Origin: [Phormidium] sp. LEGE 05292
GTDB taxonomy: Bacteria; Cyanobacteriota; Cyanobacteriia; Cyanobacteriales; Aerosakkonemataceae
Length of the DNA stretch: 64,000 bases
NCBI RefSeq assembly: GCF_015207735.1
Contig: NZ_JADEWG010000002.1
Location: forward strand, 62,001-126,000
Direction: 5' to 3'
Position 1 is the stretch's first letter. The number at the start of each line of letters is the position of its first letter. This document shows, piece after piece, positions 54,816-62,906 of this stretch. Under the pieces are notes generated by a model. The model saw only the letters and a program-made list of their open reading frames with translations. It was not told where the DNA came from and did not search any database. The position numbers and the translations under genes are program-made.

Positions 54816-55121
54816 AAGTGATAATCAGAACAGTTGAGCTTGTAAATTATTTACAGCCTGACTGAGCCTTTAATGCGCGAATGGTTCCGCTATTCAAACT
54901 TATCTAAATTTCTATTAGAGATTGGAACACCGCAAAAACATCTCTGATGTTGGTGAGGAAGAAGGGTTAAAACTTGCGATTGCTTTCAATGTCTATCATT
55001 ATTCAAAAATCGATCGGTAATAGGTTTTAGAGAACATCACCATCCATTATTTTTTCTATATAAAAGTTGTTTCGGCTTGAGCTAATGGGAAAATATAACA
55101 CAGATAAACAAGGTAAGGTTG

Positions 55122-55250
55122 TAAGTAGTTGGACAAAAGCCATCGACACTGTGTTAAGGGTTGTAAAAACTATGAAATCGTTACCAGCAGGCTGATTAAC
55201 CAGCTTTATAAAACTTAAGACAGTTAACATTATTTATGTCCGACTACTTA
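55122..55250. mobile_element. MITE-like element
   Basis: TAAGTAGTTGGACA at the left and, by complement, TAAGTAGTCGGACA at the right (13 of 14 identical) bound 129 bases with no clear coding content. A target duplication was not identified. Confidence 0.4.
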
Positions 55251-55322
55251 ATTCGGAATGCTTGACATTTTTTTCATTTTTTTATTAAGATACTCATCAA
55301 TAATACTCAAAATATAATAATA

Positions 55323-56042
55323 ATGATCGATCTGTTAAATTTACCAAACCTGGTTGTTAATCAAGGCAAGCTCCCCACTGTACCAGCGATCTACTTCGTC
55401 CGATATGGGCGTAAAGTATTATATATTGGCAAAACCGGAAACCTCCGGCAACGTTGGGCAGGAAAAAACCATCATCTTTGGGAGAAGGATTGGTTCTCTT
55501 ATTGGGTTGAGACAGGTGAGGATATTCGCATAGCCTGGTTAACATACTCAGATATGCTGTGGTCTAACAAAACAGAGCAGATGTCCAAACTTGAAAAAAA
55601 TCTGCTCCAACATTATAAACCGTATTTCAATGAACGGAACCTGGAACCAAAGCCACCTATCAGACGGATTACTATTAACCTTAGCTTGGGGGATGAATTC
55701 AAGTCAGTTTGCAAACGTAGTGGGCTAAGCATGATTGAAGTTATTAGCAAACTGATTCAGGAGTGGTTAAAGAATCCCGTAACTATCCAAACAAAAGATA
55801 GCAGCAAAGCCAGGTATGAATACTCCTATTCTTCTTCCTCTCTATATAAATCGAGCAGACCGAAGCAGGTTGCCATTGCTCCAAGCTTATGGGATGAATT
55901 CCAGTCAACTTGCGGGCGTAAGAATCTAACAATGAATGAAGTTGCTAACGCACTAATCCAGAACCTACTTGATTACTTAATCACTCATTCGTATAATTAT
56001 GTAACTATTCACAGGGGGTTCCAATTTTATGCGATACACTAA
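55323..56042 (+). CDS. GIY-YIG nuclease-like protein with two RHH-like units
   Basis: 239-aa protein. Residues about 20-110 form a GIY-YIG-type domain: AIYFVRYGRKVLYIGKTGNL with LRQRW and a later Glu in KLEKNLLQHYKPYFNER. Residues about 115-150 and 180-215 are two similar units (ITINLSLGDEFKSVCKRSGL; KQVAIAPSLWDEFQSTCGRK) of ribbon-helix-helix style that could bind DNA as a built-in pair. This domain mix suggests a self-targeting nuclease or a regulator. The start ATG is clear but no ribosome site is strong. Confidence 0.7.
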   Translation: MIDLLNLPNLVVNQGKLPTVPAIYFVRYGRKVLYIGKTGNLRQRWAGKNHHLWEKDWFSYWVETGEDIRIAWLTYSDMLWSNKTEQMSKLEKNLLQHYKPYFNERNLEPKPPIRRITINLSLGDEFKSVCKRSGLSMIEVISKLIQEWLKNPVTIQTKDSSKARYEYSYSSSSLYKSSRPKQVAIAPSLWDEFQSTCGRKNLTMNEVANALIQNLLDYLITHSYNYVTIHRGFQFYAIH

Positions 56043-56114
56043 ATATTTTGTAGTGGTTTGTAATAAATTGGTTTGCTAATTGCTACTGTATCTCATAAAA
56101 GCGGGAACTGCTGG

Positions 56115-56123
56115 CAATTAATT
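56115..56123. repeat. target-site duplication, left copy
   Basis: CAATTAATT directly abuts the IS left inverted repeat and recurs at 57469-57477. Confidence 0.8.
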
Positions 56124-57468
56124 TTCAGGGGGCGACAACGGAGCTAGGAAGCTTGCTGGATCTGGGTTATAGCGTTTAAACCCCGTTGATAAAATGAGCG
56201 CTTATTGCGAACAGAAGTGACCAATTCCTCAACCCACTCCTGACACTCATGAAAGGCGGCTATCCAATTGTGACCATACAAACCGATCCAGAAATTGCTA
56301 TGCCTTCGTTTATTTCTCCCTGCTTCCTTTGGCCGACAAATATAAGCTGATTTCCCTAAAGTGCTTATTTGTTCCCCTTGTAACCAAGCCGTGCTCATCG
56401 CGATAGCAATCAATAAGATTAAACGTACTAATTTATCCTGTGAAGCTTGAGAACCTTCTAGGTTATAACCACCAGTTTTACAATCCTTAAACATTGCTTC
56501 AATCCCCCAACGTTGTTTATAAGCTTTTACCGCTGTTTCTAAATCACTTAAATTAGTTAGGAGATACCAAGGTGATTTTTCTTGTTTATTTTTATATTTC
56601 CTGCGCCAATATATAGCCAAATTAAACCGACCAAAACCTTTTTTTTGGGTAATGTTAATTTCTGAGAAAAATTTTCGTTGACCGGGTGCTAGCTGAATAC
56701 TTGATAGGGAATTAAATTTTTTTCTTTTCAGGCGAAAAGTCGTATCCTTTTTTTGCCTCAACACGAACTTGACACCTTGACGGTCTATCCACTGCGCCAA
56801 GTCTACACTGTGGAACTCTCTGTCCCCTACAATCACTATTTGATGAGTTTTAAATAATTTAATTACAGGGCGCAAGACGACTTGTTGTTCTCTCAAATCA
56901 CTCGCACCTTTTTTAGATAATAAAATCCAAAATATCGGGAAAGCGCGTTTTTGATAAATCGCACTGGCCATCAGGATATTATTCTCTTGCCAAGCGGTTC
57001 TATCCAAGGCAATAATCAATCGTTTTCCTTTGGGTATGCGTTGATTAACAATTTCTTTAATCAGGGGAAACCACACCAAAACTACGCTTAACCTAGTCAA
57101 ACTTAAAAAACGTTGTAGATGGCGACGGCGACTGTTCTGTTGAATTGGTAAAGGCAAGGTTGCAGCCAGCCTTTCTATTTTTACTTGTTTCTGGCTTTGC
57201 AGCAGCCATACTAATAATTTTAATGTAATCAGTTGGGTTTCAGTCAGATATTTTTGGAGATGGTTTTGAGAGAATTCAGGTAGCATATTTATCACGGTCT
57301 TGTTGAAATAATAAGACCGTTCTTTTTTACCACAAGAAGAGCAGCTAAATTCAGTTTTATTTTTCTCTCAATAAAGTTTGTTCTCAATAAGCTGGGAAAT
57401 TTTTCACCCAGTCTGAACCTTACAACCCTGCATTCATCTTGGTTTCGGGGCGCTTGTCGCCCCCTGAA
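56124..57468 (-). mobile_element. intact IS4-family insertion sequence
   Basis: The 1345-bp element is bounded by perfect 15-bp inverted repeats (TTCAGGGGGCGACAA and its complement at 57454-57468) and a 9-bp target duplication. It contains one full transposase gene. The identical repeats and duplication imply recent insertion. Confidence 0.92.
56144..57295 (-). CDS. IS4-family DDE transposase
   Basis: 383-aa transposase. The acidic triad is visible: Asp in IALDRTAWQ, Asp in IVGDREFHS and Glu in KQRWGIEAMFKDCK (the Y-(2)-R-(3)-E type signature). It would cut and paste its own element. The frame is intact from ATG to stop. A C-terminal motif FYQRGLNAITQIQQA recurs in a decayed copy inside the helicase pseudogene at 62.5 kb. 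Confidence 0.93.
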   Translation of the reverse strand: MINMLPEFSQNHLQKYLTETQLITLKLLVWLLQSQKQVKIERLAATLPLPIQQNSRRRHLQRFLSLTRLSVVLVWFPLIKEIVNQRIPKGKRLIIALDRTAWQENNILMASAIYQKRAFPIFWILLSKKGASDLREQQVVLRPVIKLFKTHQIVIVGDREFHSVDLAQWIDRQGVKFVLRQKKDTTFRLKRKKFNSLSSIQLAPGQRKFFSEINITQKKGFGRFNLAIYWRRKYKNKQEKSPWYLLTNLSDLETAVKAYKQRWGIEAMFKDCKTGGYNLEGSQASQDKLVRLILLIAIAMSTAWLQGEQISTLGKSAYICRPKEAGRNKRRHSNFWIGLYGHNWIAAFHECQEWVEELVTSVRNKRSFYQRGLNAITQIQQAS

Positions 57469-57656
57469 CAATTAATTACTCAATACCTCTGCAAAATACT
57501 TACAGACTCAACATTTTTCGATTGAATTATTGCTAGACTTAGCAACGAGCGATCGCCAATCCCACAAGTGTCCCCATCATCGAGGCACTATGAGATTGAT
57601 ATTAGTTCACATCTGCTACCGCAGTAGAAATCCAGATAATCAAACTGGGTTCAATC
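57296..57656. other. IS right end and dnaN upstream region
   Basis: The first 173 bases are the IS end. After the target duplication about 180 bases precede the clamp gene, with a HIP1-like GCGATCGC at 57549-57556. No gene seen. Confidence 0.5.
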
Positions 57657-59093
57657 ATGACAAAAGCTCCACTCAAAAAATTCACTACAGTAGAAGCAGA
57701 TACTCCAAGAAAAACCTCCAAGAAAAAGCGGCCATCGACTGCTAAATCTTCAGTAGCGGGTGAAGAGAAAGTACGCAGAGTCAAGGCTACATCACCTCTA
57801 ACTAACCAACCCGAAACAATCTCTCCAACTGAGGTTGAAGAAGTTTCCGAAACCTTAACCCCATCCCCCTCAACTGCATCTGAAGTTGAAATCATTTGCA
57901 ATTCTAGAGAATTCAACGATTACGTGCAAGCCCTTAAAACCATAATTCCTAATAATAGCACCCACCCTATCTTGTGCAATGCACTAATTGAAGCAGATGC
58001 AGATGCACAACAATTGCACCTGACAACCTATAATTTGGAATTCGGTTTGCAAGTGAGTTTCGATGCTACAGTCAATCAACCGGGAGCTTTGACACTTCCT
58101 GCACCCATACTTGCTGAAATTTTAGGTAAGTTTCCATCTGGTCGTCTCACCTTAAATAGCCAACTGACGACTTCAGGTACAAACACTCCATCGGTTAGTG
58201 CCACGATGAAGATGTCAGGAAGTCATCACGTTTTACGCGGACTTTTGAGTGATGAGTTTCCCCCTATTCCCAAGGTAGAACAAAAGCTGCTTTCTCTGCC
58301 TGCTAGCGTATTATTAGCAGCGCTTAAAGGTAGTTTATTCGCTGTCAGTTCTGATGAAGTTAAAAGGATTATAACAGGCGTTCATTTCCAACTGAGCCAC
58401 GATAGCGAAAGGGGACTTGACCAATTGAGGATTTGCACAACAGATGGTCATCGAATTGCCATGATTTTAGGATTAAGTGAAAGCAGCGATAATCCCAATC
58501 CTTTGATGAATTCCCCGGTACAGTTCACCGTACCTGCTAAAACACTTAAAGTCTTAGAGCGCAATTTAAACCCATCTGACCGTCTCTCTATCTACTACAA
58601 TATTTCGACTCAAACTTCGCAAAAATTTGTAGCATTTCGGTGGAAAAACTGGCATTTAACCAGTCAATTATTGGAGGGAGAGTATCCCGATTGTAGCCAA
58701 ATTATCGATCCATACAGGAATCGGTTCGATCGTGAATTACTGATTGAGCGATTGGCATTGTTGAAAGCTTTAGAGCGTTTAGCGACTCACAGCGATAAAT
58801 CTCATGTTACGGTCGTTTTAGAATTTAATTCCGAGCGGCAGCAAGTTCAAGCATCAATTAGTAACGCTATTAGTGCTGGAACTGAAATCTTGGATGCCAA
58901 AATTATTGGAAGTGACTTGAAGCTGAAGTGCGATATTCGCTATCTAATTGAAACTGCCAAAGCGATTTCTAGTTCGGATCTGCGAATACTTTTGGCAACA
59001 CCTACAACACCCATTTTGATATCCCCTTTTGGCACACCAGCATCGGGAGAAGCTGCGATCGAATCGGAGTATGTTCTCGCACCACAAGAATGA
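57657..59093 (+). CDS. dnaN: DNA polymerase III beta subunit (sliding clamp), plasmid-borne
   Basis: 478-aa clamp. The fold begins near residue 78 (EVEIICNSREFNDYVQALKT), then shows clamp motifs such as HHVLRGLLSDEFPPIP and TDGHRIAMILGL. It should form a ring that tethers a polymerase to DNA. The first 77 residues are a Lys/Thr/Pro-rich extension absent from ordinary DnaN (about 370-380 aa). The C-terminus ends in YVLAPQE instead of the common MPMRL, so surface contacts may differ. It is followed by dnaX and holA in the same direction. Confidence 0.92.
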   Translation: MTKAPLKKFTTVEADTPRKTSKKKRPSTAKSSVAGEEKVRRVKATSPLTNQPETISPTEVEEVSETLTPSPSTASEVEIICNSREFNDYVQALKTIIPNNSTHPILCNALIEADADAQQLHLTTYNLEFGLQVSFDATVNQPGALTLPAPILAEILGKFPSGRLTLNSQLTTSGTNTPSVSATMKMSGSHHVLRGLLSDEFPPIPKVEQKLLSLPASVLLAALKGSLFAVSSDEVKRIITGVHFQLSHDSERGLDQLRICTTDGHRIAMILGLSESSDNPNPLMNSPVQFTVPAKTLKVLERNLNPSDRLSIYYNISTQTSQKFVAFRWKNWHLTSQLLEGEYPDCSQIIDPYRNRFDRELLIERLALLKALERLATHSDKSHVTVVLEFNSERQQVQASISNAISAGTEILDAKIIGSDLKLKCDIRYLIETAKAISSSDLRILLATPTTPILISPFGTPASGEAAIESEYVLAPQE

Positions 59094-59198
59094 TTAATTG
59101 CAAGGGAGAAGGATTTTTTAGTTTTCCTACTCTCCCTATCCTTAAATTTTTCATCCCCTAACGGGGAGTTACTCAGCACTTTGAATAAAACTCGAATA

Positions 59199-60587
59199 AT
59201 GCACCAACCATTACCGCTCAAATATCGACCAAAAACCCTCTCAAGTTTAGTCGGTCAAGAACCAATTAAAACGGCGCTAACAAATGCCGTTACTTCCATT
59301 AAAATTGCCCCGGCTTATCTGTTTACAGGGCCAAGAGGAACGGGTAAAACTTCCACAGCACGTATTCTGGCTAAATCTCTCAATTGTCTTAGCAGCCAAA
59401 CTCCCACAGCCACTCCCTGCAATAAATGTACATCGTGTAAAGCAATTGATGCAGGCAATAGTTTGGATGTGAGTGAAATTGATGCTGCTAGCCACAATGG
59501 GGTAGAAGATGCTAGAGAATTAATCTCTAGTAGCAATTTTGCGCCAGCAATGAGTCGATATCGGGTATTCGTTTTAGATGAATGCCATCAGCTTAGTAGT
59601 AGCGCTCAAAATGCTCTCCTCAAGTGTATTGAAGAACCACCATCTCATGTGGTATTTATTCTTTGTACGACAGAAGCGCACAAAGTATTACCAACTATTA
59701 GTTCGCGCTGTCAAACGTTTAACTTCAAAGCACTGTCTATTGAGGCAATTGTCGGACAATTGTCGAAAGTAGCTCTTCAGGAATCGATCGCGATCGCAGA
59801 TGAAGCAACTAAACTTATCGCACGGCATTCTGAGGGTGGTTTGAGAGATGCTTTGCAATTGCTTTCTCAATTATCGCTGATGGGAGAAGAAATTACACCA
59901 AACCATGTGATAGAAGTGTCTGGTGGGATTTCTTCTAACGATTTAGCTGGTATTGTACGAGCTATCTGTGCAGGTGATGTGCTGGCAGTATTGCAATCGG
60001 CGAGAACCCTGATTGATAGCGGTAAAACACCGAAATTAATCCTCAGTAGTATGCTGGCAGTTTATCGCGATTTACTGATCGTTAAAAGCGTACCCAAAAG
60101 TGAAAGTGCGATCGCGGGAACTCTTAGCTACTCGCAATTGCGACAAATCGCTAGCAGCTTGGATTTCCATAGCATAGATGCAGCTTTAATGCAACTACAA
60201 AAGTCGGAGAGTCAATTGAGAATGACGACTAATGGTGCTACTTGGTTAGAAGTATGTTTGCTCAACTTGATTCAAAAGAGCGAACGCCAACCGTTACGAG
60301 AACAGCAAGTAAGTCGATCGCAGTATAACGGGAATGGAAATGGTACAACTAAAGATTTGGATTCGGTTTGGGGTCAGGTTATTGAAGCAACGAAACCAGC
60401 TAATCGCACCCTACTATCTCGTGCCAAATTAGTAAGCTTAAAGGATGGTAAGTGCATATTAGCAGTGCAAGCATCTGATGTCAAAAAGTTTCAAACCAAT
60501 ATTGTATTGGTAGAGCGAATTGTCAGTAAAGCATTGAGATATTCCGTTACGGTTGCCATCGAACAACAGGAGAAAGTTTCAGCATGA
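59199..60587 (+). CDS. dnaX: DNA polymerase III gamma/tau subunit, plasmid-borne
   Basis: 462-aa clamp-loader ATPase. Walker A GPRGTGKT is at 44-51, zinc-binding Cys at 63, 74, 77 and 80, Walker B is VFVLDECHQ, and the sensor/Arg-finger motif is TISSRCQTF. It loads the beta ring using ATP. I start it at the ATG of MHQPLPLKYRP, which fits the family start; a TTG six codons upstream is possible. It lacks the long tau tail of chromosomal DnaX. It overlaps holA by four bases. Confidence 0.92.
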   Translation: MHQPLPLKYRPKTLSSLVGQEPIKTALTNAVTSIKIAPAYLFTGPRGTGKTSTARILAKSLNCLSSQTPTATPCNKCTSCKAIDAGNSLDVSEIDAASHNGVEDARELISSSNFAPAMSRYRVFVLDECHQLSSSAQNALLKCIEEPPSHVVFILCTTEAHKVLPTISSRCQTFNFKALSIEAIVGQLSKVALQESIAIADEATKLIARHSEGGLRDALQLLSQLSLMGEEITPNHVIEVSGGISSNDLAGIVRAICAGDVLAVLQSARTLIDSGKTPKLILSSMLAVYRDLLIVKSVPKSESAIAGTLSYSQLRQIASSLDFHSIDAALMQLQKSESQLRMTTNGATWLEVCLLNLIQKSERQPLREQQVSRSQYNGNGNGTTKDLDSVWGQVIEATKPANRTLLSRAKLVSLKDGKCILAVQASDVKKFQTNIVLVERIVSKALRYSVTVAIEQQEKVSA

Positions 60588-61522
60588 TAACGCTATTGAT
60601 TGGTAACGATACTGAAGCGATTAAGCGAGAATTGGCAAGTTTAAAAGTACAAACGCATCCAGTGTGGCGAGACTTTAACGTGCATCGATTTAGTGCCGAA
60701 CAATTGAGTGCTGCGATAATGAGTGCTTTGTCGGTTCCTTTGGGTGAAGGTAGCAAACTGATTATCGTAGAAGGCTGTGATTTTAAACAGTTTGGCGAGA
60801 TGGGATTAGAGATTTTGCAACCTTTATCTATGCTACCTAAAACTACCCATTTGGTGTTTATCGCTACTTCGATTGATAAACGATTGAAGGTAAGTAAACA
60901 TTTGCTATCGTTAGGCAAGCTGAAAGAATTTAATTTGATTCCACCTTGGCGTACCGACTTAATCGAACAAGCGATCGCAAATACTGCTAAACAGATGCAG
61001 CTAACTATTGCTCGTGATGCTGTTAGCTATTTAGCACAAGCGATTGGCAATGATACTACCAGAATGGTGAAGGAATTGGAAAAGCTAGCTGTCTATGCAG
61101 CAGGTAAGCGGATTACCAAAGAGCAAGCTATTTTGCTAATTCCTACTACAACCAGCAATAGTTTACAATTAGCTCAAGCCTTATTGGAAGGTAAAACTAT
61201 TGAGATCGTTCGGATAGTACGTGAGTTGCTATCGAGAGCAGAATTCCCCCTGGTAATTGTTGCTACTCTCATCACTCAGTTTAAGACATGGTTGTGGGTA
61301 AAAGCAGCATTGGTAGCTAAACGCTCTGAAGAGGAAATTGCTAGTTTATGTGGATTGGGTAATCCGAAAAGAATGTATTTTCTGCGGCAAGAGGTGAAGG
61401 AGATTTCGATAAATTATTTGTCAAGAGCGCTTTCTATGCTGTTTGAATTAGAAGTTGAACTAAAAAGTGGAGAAAAGGCTGATTCGATCCTGCCAGCATT
61501 GTTGAGAATTTGCCTTTCTTAA
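60584..61522 (+). CDS. holA: DNA polymerase III delta subunit, plasmid-borne
   Basis: 312-aa delta subunit that opens the clamp. It begins MITLLIGNDTEAIKRELASL and contains the family stretches KLIIVEGCDF, GNDTTRMVKELEKLAVYA and the C-terminal collar helices FPLVIVATLITQFKTWLWVK. It is translationally coupled to dnaX. A delta-prime gene is not seen; host delta-prime or a gamma-only loader could serve. A hairpin terminator follows. Confidence 0.88.
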   Translation: MITLLIGNDTEAIKRELASLKVQTHPVWRDFNVHRFSAEQLSAAIMSALSVPLGEGSKLIIVEGCDFKQFGEMGLEILQPLSMLPKTTHLVFIATSIDKRLKVSKHLLSLGKLKEFNLIPPWRTDLIEQAIANTAKQMQLTIARDAVSYLAQAIGNDTTRMVKELEKLAVYAAGKRITKEQAILLIPTTTSNSLQLAQALLEGKTIEIVRIVRELLSRAEFPLVIVATLITQFKTWLWVKAALVAKRSEEEIASLCGLGNPKRMYFLRQEVKEISINYLSRALSMLFELEVELKSGEKADSILPALLRICLS

Positions 61523-61566
61523 AGGGTTGGAACTTTCCCTATCTGCGAAAATTGAATTGTCAATAG

Positions 61567-61593
61567 GCGCTATTGGTTAAAAACCAGTAGCGC
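61567..61593 (+). terminator. hairpin after the clamp-loader operon
   Basis: GCGCTATTGGTT pairs with AACCAGTAGCGC (one G-T pair) around AAA. No strong U-tract follows. Confidence 0.55.
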
Positions 61594-61634
61594 TAACTTG
61601 TAATGCTGTGCAAAAATTAAATGTAGGTTTTTGA

Positions 61635-62048
61635 ATGAATCCATCCATAGTAATTACTTTAATCGATCCAGACTGCAGCTATTCTCTCCCTGCTCGTTGG
61701 GGCAATGATTATCAAATCGATAGGATTGAAAAAGTTTATCTGAACGGGCAGCAAGGATTATGCTTGCATCTTTCTAGTTTACAAGATGAAAAAATTGATA
61801 CTTTCATTCCAGGGTGTCAGCCAATTAACTGCACTACTGAATACCCTTACTTTTACTTACTTTGCTTACCAAACGAAATTCCTCCTGCGATTGGAAGTGC
61901 ATGGGGAAACTTGTATCGAATATCAGAATGTTGTCAAGTTTTAAGGAAAAGTTATTTTAGCAAAGAAAAGTATTGCTTGAGATGGCATTGGAGATTAACG
62001 CTCAGTATGAGGAGAGAACCAATTAAACTACTTCCTCCTGTTCAGTAA
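61635..62048 (+). CDS. hypothetical protein, 137 aa
   Basis: Beta-rich soluble protein with several Cys and aromatic residues (INCTTEYPYFYLLCLP). No motif recognised. It follows the replisome genes after a hairpin and could share their function, but nothing in its sequence shows it. Confidence 0.55.
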   Translation: MNPSIVITLIDPDCSYSLPARWGNDYQIDRIEKVYLNGQQGLCLHLSSLQDEKIDTFIPGCQPINCTTEYPYFYLLCLPNEIPPAIGSAWGNLYRISECCQVLRKSYFSKEKYCLRWHWRLTLSMRREPIKLLPPVQ

Positions 62049-62103
62049 AGATTAGCAAAAAAGTTGTTTGTAGTTAATTTATTTGAGTTGTAAGTCAGCG
62101 CTT

Positions 62104-62139
62104 GAGATCCCCGACTTCTCTTGTCAAGTCGAGGATCTC
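62104..62139. repeat. GAGATCC hairpin
   Basis: GAGATCCCCGACTT and, by complement, GAGATCCTCGACTT form an imperfect stem around CTCTTGTC. This type of hairpin is widely dispersed in cyanobacteria. It may also act as a bidirectional terminator. Confidence 0.5.
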
Positions 62140-62168
62140 GCCTTATGTAGGCGGTAATCGCAGGGGGT

Positions 62169-62745
62169 TTAGGCAGTGCGGAGCCGTTTTCGATCGCGAT
62201 TCCCCGATTTTGTGGACTTTTTGCTGCGGGTGGGTGTGGATGGTGTCTGGGACTTTCTCTGGCTACTGCGACGTTGATTCGATTGCTTCGGCTTCGGTTG
62301 CTCTGCCGCAGGGGGAGGTTGGCTTGTACCCTGGAATCACGTATGAGGGAAGGGTTCGATTGAGCAACCGTTCGATGTTCTTCAGGAAGGGATATTCATC
62401 GCTACAGACCAGGGAAACGGCTTGTCCAACGTTTCCAGCGCGACCTGTGCGACCGATGCGATGCTTTTATCAAAGAGGTCTGAGAGCTATAAGCCTCATC
62501 CAGCAACCACTTTAGCCTCGTTGTCGCCCCCTGAAACGTTGGGCAGTTCAAAGTTCACCACATGGGGAAGCTGGTCGATATCTAGTCCCCGCGATGCTAC
62601 GTCGGTGGCGACTAATACCCGCACTTTCCCTTGCTTAAAGTCTTGCAGCGCACGGGTGCGGGCTGCCTGAGTTTTGTTGCCATGAATTGCGGTGCTTTTG
62701 AGCCCATCTTTAGTAAGCTGCTCGGCTAGACGGTTGGCTTTAGGT
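62169..62745 (-). pseudogene. DEAD-box RNA helicase (RhlE-like) remnant
   Basis: The minus strand encodes the C-terminal half of a DEAD-box helicase: [20 protein letters not shown], then [15 protein letters not shown] and VVNFELPNV. After a 72-bp scar it resumes at HRIGRTGRAGNVGQAVSL (motif VI). A 1-base frameshift near 62.31 kb then separates this from the basic tail ending TKSGNRDRKRLRTA. The N-terminal half is missing. Clearly inactive. Confidence 0.85.
62464..62535. mobile_element. 72-bp solo end of an IS4-family element
   Basis: The stretch ends in TTGTCGCCCCCTGAA, the exact inverted repeat of the IS at 56.1 kb. Its interior matches the transposase C-terminal codons ([14 protein letters not shown] versus FYQRGLNAITQIQQ). 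It interrupts the helicase remnant between FELPNV and HRIGRTG. The rest of the IS has been lost. Confidence 0.8.
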
Positions 62746-62906
62746 TTTTAGAGTCAGCCCATTGAGGTGTTGGCAGGGTATAGAGTTTCCTGATCGGTGT
62801 ATGAATTGGAGTTGCTCATTGAATGCTTTCAATTCTAAGGTCTAAACTAGCGATCGCGTGTTTCTGAAGCTAGAATATAGGGTAGTTTGCACAGTGTTTA
62901 AGCCTT

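Larger units (their letters stand above)
54643..55322. other. intergenic region with terminator and possible MITE
   Basis: Holds the helicase-distal hairpin (54783-54809) and an inverted-repeat pair near 55.12/55.25 kb. No convincing gene; a 67-codon minus-strand frame lies within the inverted-repeat element and is probably transposon debris. Confidence 0.5.

Noticed and set aside
55027-55230. 67-codon minus-strand frame
   Set aside because: Lies across the MITE-like element and has no recognisable domain.
62102-62515. 137-codon plus-strand frame ending in a transposase-like tail
   Set aside because: The body is the antisense of the helicase remnant. Only the last residues reflect the IS scar.
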